Of a DNA stretch of 64,000 nt, positions 23,813 through 32,364 are shown one piece after another (position 1 is the first letter of the stretch; the number at the start of each line of letters is the position of its first letter). The notes beneath the pieces are model-generated. The model saw only the letters and a program-made list of their open reading frames with translations. It had not been told where the DNA came from and did not search any database. The stretch is from Clostridiales bacterium (lineage in GTDB: Bacteria > Bacillota > Clostridia > Oscillospirales > Oscillospiraceae), in contig JAHZGF010000003.1 of NCBI GenBank assembly GCA_019420945.1, positions 1 through 64,000 of the forward strand, in the 5' to 3' direction. The translations under genes and the position numbers were made by a program.

Positions 23813-24229
23813 TCAGCCAATAATCTGAAGGACTAGGTTTTGTAGGGTGTTATCTACTACAGATTTCATCAATTGGCATTCCCAAATCTCGATTACACGC
23901 CACCCTTGGTTGGCAAGAAGCTGGTGATTATGCTTGTCCCGCTGAATATTTCCGGTAATCTTTTCTTTCCAGAATTCCGCATTATTCTTTGGCCATACAA
24001 AATAGCGGCAACCTTCATGACCATGCCAAAAGCAACCATTCACAAAGATGACTGCTTTGTATTTGGGCAACACGATATCCGGTTTTCCCGGTAGCTTGGC
24101 GTCATTTTTCCGATACCGGAACCCCTGTGAAAACAGGAACTTTCTCACCAATTCTTCAGGTTTTGTGTTTTTGCTGTGAATCCGGGACATATTGTAGCTT
24201 CGTTGTTCCGGAGTATGCACATCGGCCAC
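23813..24229 (-). CDS. vsr: very short patch repair endonuclease
   Basis: A 138-aa DNA mismatch endonuclease (Vsr), which nicks next to T:G mismatches made when 5-methylcytosine is deaminated. Family marks: SRIHSKNTKPEELVRKFLF near 15, the catalytic Asp in KPDIVLPKYKAVIFVNGCFWHGH with the metal/His cluster, and NIQRDKHNHQLLANQGW. The start is GTG at 24229 with GGGAGGAGGG 6 bp upstream. It is the last gene of the long minus-strand operon and follows the cytosine methylase by 22 bp, the normal partnership, so the methylase very probably makes m5C. Confidence 0.92.
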   Translation of the reverse strand: MADVHTPEQRSYNMSRIHSKNTKPEELVRKFLFSQGFRYRKNDAKLPGKPDIVLPKYKAVIFVNGCFWHGHEGCRYFVWPKNNAEFWKEKITGNIQRDKHNHQLLANQGWRVIEIWECQLMKSVVDNTLQNLVLQIIG

Positions 24230-24251
24230 AACAATCCCTCCTCCCTAAAGG

Positions 24252-25517
24252 TTAATCATGTTCATCAAATCTGTCCAGCAAAGCCATGGCAACATGATAT
24301 GCCAAGCACACTGGTACTGCATTTCCAATTTGTTTGAACGCCAATGTTCGTGAGGGAATACCCTTTTTTGATTCGAAATAATAATTATCCGGGAATGTCT
24401 GTATTCTGGCAGCTTCACGTGGCGTGATTGAACGATTTTGCTCAATATCCGGATGGATAAAATAGTGCCCATCCCGAGCGATATGGGCAACAATCGTTTG
24501 TGCATGCGGCAGATCTCCGGCGACGACTTTAAATCGGTCCAGGAAAGATGTAGTATTTTGATGTGTCCGGAGATTCGCTGGCAAATCTATATATGACACC
24601 CGGGTGCCAGTTCTGTTCCATGTATCCACAACAATCCGATAAATCTCCAGGTCTTGGTCTATGTGCGGTCTCGCTTGGTGGAATGTTACTGGTTCAGTAT
24701 CGTACTCCTTGATTCCGGACTCATACAGATATTGACCGTCGTAGTGTGCTGTAGGAACCGGCTCGGTCGTTCCGCCACCAGCAGGTATAGCAGGCAAATC
24801 GCCAAATACCTCACTTACCAAATATTGATTTGGTATAGCCGGAATGTCAGGATAAAAGCCTTCATGATTTCCTCTGATGCCAATGAGAATGATCCTTTTC
24901 CGGTTCTGGAGAACTCCGTAATCTGATGCGTTGAGTGGTCGGAATTCAGTGGAGTACCCACATTCGCGGAACAGTGCCCTCATATTATCAAAGTGAAGCG
25001 TCTCATCTTCGTCCTTGGCCGATAGCAGCCCAAGAACATTTTCAAACACAAAATATGCAGGCTGATATCTTCTCAGAAATTCAGCATAGTGTCTGTAGAG
25101 ATAGTTGCGCTGATCGCCTACCATTCGTGTTTCAGATCGGGATCGGCCTGCAAGGGAATAGGCCTGACACGGAGGCCCGCCAATAATCAAGTCCAACGGT
25201 TCTTCACCAACCAATGCGTCAACTTCTTCGAAAATAGCCGGCAGCGTTTCCGTAGAAATCTCATAATTCAATACCGAATCCAAAACTCCCTGCGGAATGT
25301 GATCATAAAACTGATTGCGGCTAATTTCCCGATTGAGATATTGATTATATATATCCAACTGGTCATGCTCCCGCAACCAATGGTATGCCATACGTGTTTT
25401 CAACGTATAGCACGCAGCTACATCCATTTCCACATGTCCTACGGCCTCATACCCTGCCCTTAGGAAGCCTTCGGATAAACCTCCAGCTCCTGCAAACAGG
25501 TCCAAAAATCTGGGCAT
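24252..25517 (-). CDS. DNA (cytosine-5-)-methyltransferase, DrmMII-like role
   Basis: A 421-aa C5 methylase. Motif I FLDLFAGAGGLSEGF (about 4-18), motif IV GGPPCQAYS with catalytic Cys (about 115), motif VI FVFENVLGL, motif VIII QNRKRIILIG and motif X QIGNAVPVC are all present, with the target-recognition part between VIII and X. The start at 25517 leaves the family's usual N-terminus; in-frame starts at 25523 and 25526 (GTG) are possible. It is co-transcribed with DrmA/DrmB-like genes. In class 2 DISARM a cytosine methylase marks host DNA, so this enzyme probably protects self DNA. The recognition sequence is unknown. Confidence 0.9.
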   Translation of the reverse strand: MPRFLDLFAGAGGLSEGFLRAGYEAVGHVEMDVAACYTLKTRMAYHWLREHDQLDIYNQYLNREISRNQFYDHIPQGVLDSVLNYEISTETLPAIFEEVDALVGEEPLDLIIGGPPCQAYSLAGRSRSETRMVGDQRNYLYRHYAEFLRRYQPAYFVFENVLGLLSAKDEDETLHFDNMRALFRECGYSTEFRPLNASDYGVLQNRKRIILIGIRGNHEGFYPDIPAIPNQYLVSEVFGDLPAIPAGGGTTEPVPTAHYDGQYLYESGIKEYDTEPVTFHQARPHIDQDLEIYRIVVDTWNRTGTRVSYIDLPANLRTHQNTTSFLDRFKVVAGDLPHAQTIVAHIARDGHYFIHPDIEQNRSITPREAARIQTFPDNYYFESKKGIPSRTLAFKQIGNAVPVCLAYHVAMALLDRFDEHD

Positions 25518-25564
25518 ATACATCACCCCGTCCTAACTTACATTTGGTTTGATGTCTGACCACC

Positions 25565-27298
25565 TTATGTACCAACTTGCGTAAAACCAGACAGAATCAT
25601 ATTTTGGCGTTCCTGCTCGGCATTGCAATCATAAAGAACATAGAGCATCGCGCATGCACGGGAAGCTGCCACATAATTCAGCAACCGGGTTTCCTCATCA
25701 GAAAAATGGTCTATATCAATCATAATTACAATTTTCGATTCCAAACCTTTGAAACCGGAAATTGTAGAAAATCTCACATCGTTCTTTTTGGCTTTCCACA
25801 GTGGCCCTGTTGTCTTCAATGTTCCAAGGTCTTTATCCAGTCCTGTGAGACCCAGTCCATTCAGGGGATTTGCCAGCGTGTAGCGGGAAAGAATTATAAA
25901 ATCGCTGCCAATCGCACCGCTGTCCTTAATTTTCCGGACAATCGCATTGATTTTTTTCCGTTCATCATCTTTTCCGTTATAGCTGCCATACTCGACCTGT
26001 GGGCCTGACACCGTGGGTTTTCCCTGATTGGGAATGTTGGTCATCAGAATATTGGCATTTGCAATCTGCTTGGTGTTTCTGCAATTCGCATGTAATTTCC
26101 AACTCATTGCATACGCTTCTTTGCGAAGTTTCTTTATCATCGCATCAAGCTGAGCATAGGAATTGAAGATATTCTGGTTCGGATCATAATAAATTGCCCA
26201 TGATCCGTCGCCCAATCCATCCCGTACAATTCTGTCAATGCACTCCAGGTAGGTATCAGTGAGCAAATCCTGTCCTTCATCAATGATTACCAAATCATAC
26301 GCAGGAACATCTTCTGCCACAATAAAAGTTGCTGGCAATTCTTTCTCATAAAAATGCTGACTCAGATCCGAAGACCACTCAATACCGCAGGTACGCATCA
26401 TGAATGCATGAAGTGTAACCGCTTCAATATAGACTCTGTCTTTTTCGAACTGGTACTGCACATACTGGGCAATATTGTGGTTATAGCAAAGGTACAGTAC
26501 ACTTTTTCCTTCCCAATATGCCCTGCGGGCCTGCTCCATTGCAATCAATGTTTTGCCTGCACCCGCAACGCCGGAAACCATCGTCCGAGGATTTTCAAAA
26601 AGCGATTCCAACACTTCATATTGCTCAGCGGTTAGCGCACACAACTCCTTCACTGTACGTTCCACCGTATCCTTCATAGAAGGAACAAAATAAAAATCAC
26701 CGCGAAGCAGATTAGCCAGCTTATCGATTTCGGCATCAGTCAGCCGCCCACCCTCAAAGCCGTGCTTGTTCAGACAGGCCTGTCTCCAATATCCAAATGC
26801 CTGATTGGCAATGCTGTCCAAATTCCAGGACTGTTTTGCATCGACCAAGATCTCTGGAACAACATCGATACCGACACCCGTTGCTTCAAAACGGCAATCT
26901 GGCATAGCAACAGCACATGCATACTGGCAACGCACCAGTGGATCATAATTTCCAAGCCTGCGAACCATATACTGTCTTAAAGACTGCATATTACCCTGCA
27001 CTTGCTGGAATGGTCCTTCATTCTTACGAGAGATTTTGCCGTAGCGATTTGTAAATTCCCATACGCCATTTCTGCGGGAAACCTGCCCACCCTTAACTTC
27101 AAGACACAGTACACCCTCATTGCACAGAATTACAAAATCAATCTCACCGAAAATATTGTTGGCATGCTCTGCAATTCCCAATGAATGCAGAACAATATAT
27201 TTTTTATTCGTTCTATGGTCCCGGAATTCGATAAACAGTCGCTTTTCAGCAGGACTCTTGATTTCCGGTGACAGAACATCTGGAATTAATTGAACCAT
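25565..27298 (-). CDS. NERD nuclease-related domain fused to UvrD-like helicase
   Basis: A 577-aa protein. Residues about 15-125 form a NERD domain, related to restriction-type nucleases: the core FGEIDFVILCNEGVLCLEVKGG contains the D...ExK pattern. A superfamily 1 helicase follows: Walker A GVAGAGKT (about 243), Walker B LVIIDEGQDLL (about 339), a later NCRNTKQIANANILM and C-terminal FSTISGFKGLESKIVIMIDIDH. It may cut or unwind DNA loaded by the DrmA/DrmB pair, whose genes lie directly upstream (12-bp gap). It stands where other DISARM loci have the phospholipase-like drmC, so it may be the nuclease of this variant; that is inference. Confidence 0.8.
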   Translation of the reverse strand: MVQLIPDVLSPEIKSPAEKRLFIEFRDHRTNKKYIVLHSLGIAEHANNIFGEIDFVILCNEGVLCLEVKGGQVSRRNGVWEFTNRYGKISRKNEGPFQQVQGNMQSLRQYMVRRLGNYDPLVRCQYACAVAMPDCRFEATGVGIDVVPEILVDAKQSWNLDSIANQAFGYWRQACLNKHGFEGGRLTDAEIDKLANLLRGDFYFVPSMKDTVERTVKELCALTAEQYEVLESLFENPRTMVSGVAGAGKTLIAMEQARRAYWEGKSVLYLCYNHNIAQYVQYQFEKDRVYIEAVTLHAFMMRTCGIEWSSDLSQHFYEKELPATFIVAEDVPAYDLVIIDEGQDLLTDTYLECIDRIVRDGLGDGSWAIYYDPNQNIFNSYAQLDAMIKKLRKEAYAMSWKLHANCRNTKQIANANILMTNIPNQGKPTVSGPQVEYGSYNGKDDERKKINAIVRKIKDSGAIGSDFIILSRYTLANPLNGLGLTGLDKDLGTLKTTGPLWKAKKNDVRFSTISGFKGLESKIVIMIDIDHFSDEETRLLNYVAASRACAMLYVLYDCNAEQERQNMILSGFTQVGT

Positions 27299-27310
27299 AT
27301 TTTTCTCCTG

Positions 27311-29158
27311 TTATTCCAGCAAGGCTCCAAAGAATCCCCGTTCTCTGTCTTTTATAGTACCAACTACAGCAGCTCGATCCAACAAGCAGTTTCGCATTTC
27401 ACAGCTGGTTTCAGGCAAAAGCGAACAAGCGTGGCACGCTGCGTAATTTAGAGAGTCATATCCCTGTGCATGAGATTCGATGCAAATAGGATCGGAGGAA
27501 CACCAAGACGCTTCCTGGAGCATATTTCTGAAAATCATTTCAAAAGACTCCGGGAGTCCTTTTCTCACCAATCCGCCCAAGCTACCATCAGAGTCAGAAG
27601 AAGAAGTATATAACAGAATACCTGCCATTTTTACATCAGATTCCGGATAGGTGCTGTAAATCCGTTCCTTAATGGAAGCACCGGAATAACCGCACTCCAA
27701 TGACAACTGACGGATCAGCAGATGAGAAAGCGTGTGCAGCAGTACATACCGGGCGGAGAAATTCTCGCAGCCCACATTACTGTGTTCCAGACGGTCCCGC
27801 ATGGGCAGATACTCATCCTCAAAAGCCGCTTCCCATTCTTCCAATGCATCTTCTCTTAGCTTGATGAACAAACCTTCTCCCAGCATTACAATGGCAGGAA
27901 GCCAGTTCAACTCCACATCACTGAGCGGGACACAATCTCCGGACAAGTGGTATCCTTTGAATCTGTCGTCATCAGCATTGGGTTGCTCTGGAGTAATCCG
28001 GCGGAAGCCGCGCAACGCAAGTACCTCACGCAGGCGCTTTGCCAATACGACATCTTCGATATAGTCCTCGAGGAATTCCGGAACCGTTGCTCGTGCAATT
28101 CTGAACTGCACATCTTCCGGATCATCGTAATCACCCATGCAGAAAACACGATACTCATCTTCAAGCAGGTTCTGCTTGGTATACTCACCTCCATCGCCGT
28201 CATTATAACGTTTCTTAATCTCAGATATTAACTCATCAATTGTACAAATCTGCATCGCCAATAACGAATGGAATACACCTTGTACAACGGCTCTCAGGAC
28301 ATATTCATCTGGGTTGCTCGCCAGAATATCTTCAATTTGCTCCCATCGTACCGCAATTTCCTGCTGAACCTTACTGCTCCAAGGTGGAATAGTTAACGCA
28401 CTTGCTGTCATAGAAAAATAAACATTGGAAGCCCCACGCTGGAGTGCCCGCAGCTGTGCTGTGCAGGACACCGGATCATTATATTCCTTTTTGCTGCCCA
28501 GCCAGGGACGTTTTCCGTGACAGGAGTAGCCCCGGAGGGCATCCTTAGCCATACTGCCAGCCATTGTGCGACTCTTTCCACAAGCAGTACACTTGATAAC
28601 AACGCTGTCCAGTCCACCGGTTTCATCGGAGAAACTGATGCGAAGGGCACCGTTGCGTTTATCAGAAGGACATTCACTAAAGTTCCCGTAATGGACCCAC
28701 CATTCATAGGGGAAGTCCTCCAGGTGGCCATTGGTACATGCGGCAATAAAACGGGAGGGAACAATATTTCTCTTAGGATGACCGTTAGAACAACTGCGGT
28801 CTGTCACATCGCCAAAGCCCCAGTACGGCATCAGCCTCCCGCAATTGGGATCAGGGCAGAAATGATAGTAGGGAAAGCGGAATGCCGGAACATCCGGAGT
28901 CATTTCGTCATCTTGGGAATTGGACACATAAGGCTCTTTGAAATGTGAGACTTTCAACAGTTTTTCAAGATTTGGTTCGTGCAGAACCGGACTGTTATCC
29001 TTCCAGTAATTGGCACCCGCCATAATGACAGAATAATCCGGCATATCTACAATAGAACCGTTGCCGAAAGTGGTAATCAACTGCGTTTTGCGCAATCTGC
29101 CCACCACTTTCTTAGGCTTGGCTTGATCTCTGTTTGAACCAAAGTGTAGTCTTGCCAT
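27311..29158 (-). CDS. drmB: DrmB-like DUF1998 protein
   Basis: A 615-aa protein with the DUF1998 region in its last 150 residues: LLHTLSHLLIRQLS (about 474), GILLYTSSSDSDGSLGGL (about 513) and a Cys cluster CHACSLLPETSCEMRNC (about 576). The N-terminus has further Cys pairs (CPDPNCGRL, CSNGH, CTNGH, CTACGK), probably zinc sites. This layout and length are those of DrmB, the conserved DISARM subunit that works with the DrmA helicase. Only 2 bp separate it from the DrmA-like gene, with GGGAGG inside the end of that gene. In DISARM the DrmA-DrmB complex binds incoming DNA and helps block phage. Confidence 0.85.
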   Translation of the reverse strand: MARLHFGSNRDQAKPKKVVGRLRKTQLITTFGNGSIVDMPDYSVIMAGANYWKDNSPVLHEPNLEKLLKVSHFKEPYVSNSQDDEMTPDVPAFRFPYYHFCPDPNCGRLMPYWGFGDVTDRSCSNGHPKRNIVPSRFIAACTNGHLEDFPYEWWVHYGNFSECPSDKRNGALRISFSDETGGLDSVVIKCTACGKSRTMAGSMAKDALRGYSCHGKRPWLGSKKEYNDPVSCTAQLRALQRGASNVYFSMTASALTIPPWSSKVQQEIAVRWEQIEDILASNPDEYVLRAVVQGVFHSLLAMQICTIDELISEIKKRYNDGDGGEYTKQNLLEDEYRVFCMGDYDDPEDVQFRIARATVPEFLEDYIEDVVLAKRLREVLALRGFRRITPEQPNADDDRFKGYHLSGDCVPLSDVELNWLPAIVMLGEGLFIKLREDALEEWEAAFEDEYLPMRDRLEHSNVGCENFSARYVLLHTLSHLLIRQLSLECGYSGASIKERIYSTYPESDVKMAGILLYTSSSDSDGSLGGLVRKGLPESFEMIFRNMLQEASWCSSDPICIESHAQGYDSLNYAACHACSLLPETSCEMRNCLLDRAAVVGTIKDRERGFFGALLE

Positions 29159-29160
29159 AA

Positions 29161-32100
29161 TTACAGTCCTCCCAACAGGTAAATACCAGACTGGCCATCC
29201 ACATTACGCATACTGTTCATCGTACGGAAACGGTCATTTTCAGTATCACCTTTCAGCAATTCTTTCTCATTTTTCCTGCCTTTATATACGAGGGAACCGG
29301 TCGCTGCAATATCCCACGCATCCTGAATATCTTTGAGTTCATCCATGACTGCCGACAATTCATCGGGGTCAACTCTTCTTACATAGTCTATAATGATTTT
29401 CTCAACCTTTTGAATTTCAGGATTGTCAGAGCGGTAATTGATTGCCTGACTGTTTCCTCTGAGGTTCTCGATCAGATAACGGCACAGGGAAACATATAAT
29501 GCGTGCAGGCCACGATCTCTTGCACGGTCAGAGAAGGGGGTAAGACTTGTCGCTTCCACATAGCGGTACAACGCAGAATGATACTTCAGGAACTGCTCAT
29601 AGTGTGAGCGGTCACGGGAACGGGATGCGTTGTACACAGCAATAACCAATCCGGGATTATCACGGCCCACACGGCTGGTTGCCTGAATATACTCTGCATT
29701 GGTTTTCGGCTGACCTGCAACAACCATTGCACCCAAACGGCCCACGTCAACACCAACAGAAATCATATTGGATGCCAGCAGATAGTCAAATACATCCGCA
29801 TGGTTATCCTTGGTATAGCCGCGTTTTAGCTTGACCTGAATAATCTCTGTGATTTCGGAATTACTCATGCGGCTTGTCAGTTCTTCCGTATATGTATACC
29901 CCTTGGAAGTATCTACACCAGGGTAGACAGACACAAATTTCGTTTTCGCAAGGTAATCCAAACGGCTCTGAACGTCGTCAAGGATCTGCGTACTTGCACC
30001 GCCCAATTCCCGCAAGCTGTTGAAATAACCCGTAATAGTCCAGAAATTATCTACAACTGCATCAGGATATCCCAATGTTGCCAGATAGCGCGTGGCAAAC
30101 AGCATGGCTGCATTCACTCTGATCAATGTCGTGGTTGCAGTCGTTCCGATACCCATCACTCCAAAATACTGACGGGCAGGTCTTTCTTCAGGCGTGGACT
30201 GTATAGCAAAGAACGAATCCTTCGCAGAAAGGCCCTGCGGTGGAAACTGCGTGTGACCACGTCCATACAATGCCATGATTTGATTTGCTGCATTCCGGAT
30301 GGTTGCGGTGGACGCAATTACTTTTGCGCAAACACCATCGCGCTCACAGAGCTTCGAGATGGCCGCCTCATAGATACCGGTCATCGTGCCGAGGGGACCG
30401 GAAATCAAATGCAGCTCGTCCTGGATAATAAGTTCCGGAGGCTTTTTGTTGTTCGCAATACCAAACAGTGCCGCCGGTTTGTCATTAAGAGGGATCTGAG
30501 CAAATTTATCTACAGTTGCCACAACAAAAGTAGGCAGATGCTGGTAAATAGCATCGTCAATAATATGAATAGGGAGACCGCCCGGCGCAGAATGGAAATG
30601 ACAATGCTGATTCGGGCATTTGATTGTCATTCTGTTTTGAACAAGATCAACATCATAATGTTGTGCATAGAGCTTTTCACCGCACCAGGGACAAACCTTG
30701 ATTTGCACAGGGTTTGACTTTTCATCAACACCGCCCTGTTTTTGCTTGTTGATGCTGGTTCTTGCATCTTTCAAATGATTGGGGGTAAGGTTGCCACCAA
30801 CCCACAATCCAATGGAAATCTCATTTCCACCCAAACCATACTTTTTTCGCAGCAGTTCACATGCAAAAATCAGAATACTGGCTCGTTCAAACTGCTGGAG
30901 CGTCAAAAGCCTAAGTGTATATCGCATAATTACGGTAACCCCATCTGCGTTTGCATCACGAAGTCTGCGCAAAAAGATTACAAAGGCAGTAATACCTAAA
31001 TATGCCTCTGTTTTACCACCGCCGGTGGGGAACCACAGCAGATCGACCATCTGTCGATCCGGAACATCCTGTCCGGGATGACCCTTTGGTTCAATAAAAG
31101 AGGTCAGCTCATGCAATACAAATGCCAGCTGGAAAGGATACCAGCTTACTTTGGCAGGGTCAAAAGATTTGCCGTTTTTCAGCAGTGTTTGCCTCCGTTG
31201 GAGCAGCATCGCCTCATTGGCAAGCTGGAAGGCACGGAAAACCTTTCCATCGCCAGCCGCACTGTCTTTCAGCAACTTGATAGCATAGTTTATTCTGTTG
31301 CATGCATCTTGACATTTTTGGATATTACCTTTAGCAACATCCTGCAAACTGTCTTTAACTCCAGACAGGAGATCGCCCTGATCCGTAATCCACTTCTGAT
31401 ACTTAGCAGCAAATGCACTCAATTCACGAACGACCTCTTCAACAGATGCGGTAGCCAGAAATTGCATTGACAATACATTTCCACTGACCACTTCTGCGGC
31501 TTTCATCTGACGGAGATTGAATGTTGGGAAAAATGCAGACTCTACCCATTCAGGCTCGGCATTATCCATATCCCACATAACAGAGCATCCGTGTCCCTGC
31601 GCATAGCAATGGACATCAGAATACAGCATATCCAATTCCAGAAGTTCCGGATCGGTAGTCAAATATGCCTGCCGGTTTACACTGGTGAAAACAGCTGTTC
31701 CATCACTGCTGCTTACTCTGATGTCGGGCTGAAAAGCACAACACCTGGAGGTGGAGGTCATATCATTTTCGGACTGGTTCTCGTTAACCAGTGCAATCGT
31801 AATTACACGCTCACCGGAATCCATAATAGAGTGTGTATAAACCTGCAGCTGGAGTCCGTTGGGTAAGTCTGCGTACTCCACCCGTTCGCCAGTAAATATA
31901 ACTTTTTCGGCATAAGAATACTCGTTGCGTCGCCAAATTTCTTTGGGCTTCTTTTCTAGATATTCCCATCTGGAGGTATCAATTCCACACTCCTTTGCAT
32001 CATCAAAGGAAATCGGCTCATAGAAGGCATAGCTGCCAGAAATACAAATTGCACCGACACCTGCTTTCAGTGTAACCGTAATACCCATAGAAGAAGGATT

Positions 32101-32340
32101 ATTCTGATTACTCAGAGAAATGGATGCATCATAGGTTTCAATCTCATTTTCCAACAAGGGATTCCGCGCCAGATCCAATGCCTCCACAGTATCCTTTTGC
32201 GGATACAGTTTGCCCATGATGTAATACTGAACCGGAACTTCAGCAAGGCATTCATCTTTTGTGACAGGTCCAATAAAATCCTGCTCCAGAATGCAGGATA
32301 CAACCTCTCTGGCTTCATAGTATTTTGAATAGTCAGCCAT
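29161..32340 (-). CDS. drmA: DrmA-like helicase
   Basis: A 1059-aa superfamily 2 helicase-like ATPase. Walker A is in LLWFPTGGGKTEAYLG (about 437), followed by a zinc-binding insertion (CPWCGEKLY...CPNQHCHFH, about 549-582). The DExH box reads IIQDELHLISGPLGTMTGIY (about 642), a phrase typical of DrmA, and motif VI is QATSRVGRDNPGL (about 887). The long N-terminal part (1-420) has no other recognisable domain. AGGT and correct spacing precede the ATG. It should form the DNA-engaging motor with DrmB. Length, motif order and neighbour all agree with DrmA, but the rest of the operon differs from known DISARM. Confidence 0.85.
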   Translation of the reverse strand: MADYSKYYEAREVVSCILEQDFIGPVTKDECLAEVPVQYYIMGKLYPQKDTVEALDLARNPLLENEIETYDASISLSNQNNPSSMGITVTLKAGVGAICISGSYAFYEPISFDDAKECGIDTSRWEYLEKKPKEIWRRNEYSYAEKVIFTGERVEYADLPNGLQLQVYTHSIMDSGERVITIALVNENQSENDMTSTSRCCAFQPDIRVSSSDGTAVFTSVNRQAYLTTDPELLELDMLYSDVHCYAQGHGCSVMWDMDNAEPEWVESAFFPTFNLRQMKAAEVVSGNVLSMQFLATASVEEVVRELSAFAAKYQKWITDQGDLLSGVKDSLQDVAKGNIQKCQDACNRINYAIKLLKDSAAGDGKVFRAFQLANEAMLLQRRQTLLKNGKSFDPAKVSWYPFQLAFVLHELTSFIEPKGHPGQDVPDRQMVDLLWFPTGGGKTEAYLGITAFVIFLRRLRDANADGVTVIMRYTLRLLTLQQFERASILIFACELLRKKYGLGGNEISIGLWVGGNLTPNHLKDARTSINKQKQGGVDEKSNPVQIKVCPWCGEKLYAQHYDVDLVQNRMTIKCPNQHCHFHSAPGGLPIHIIDDAIYQHLPTFVVATVDKFAQIPLNDKPAALFGIANNKKPPELIIQDELHLISGPLGTMTGIYEAAISKLCERDGVCAKVIASTATIRNAANQIMALYGRGHTQFPPQGLSAKDSFFAIQSTPEERPARQYFGVMGIGTTATTTLIRVNAAMLFATRYLATLGYPDAVVDNFWTITGYFNSLRELGGASTQILDDVQSRLDYLAKTKFVSVYPGVDTSKGYTYTEELTSRMSNSEITEIIQVKLKRGYTKDNHADVFDYLLASNMISVGVDVGRLGAMVVAGQPKTNAEYIQATSRVGRDNPGLVIAVYNASRSRDRSHYEQFLKYHSALYRYVEATSLTPFSDRARDRGLHALYVSLCRYLIENLRGNSQAINYRSDNPEIQKVEKIIIDYVRRVDPDELSAVMDELKDIQDAWDIAATGSLVYKGRKNEKELLKGDTENDRFRTMNSMRNVDGQSGIYLLGGL

Positions 32341-32364
32341 AGCAAAACCTCCGGTTCTGTATAA

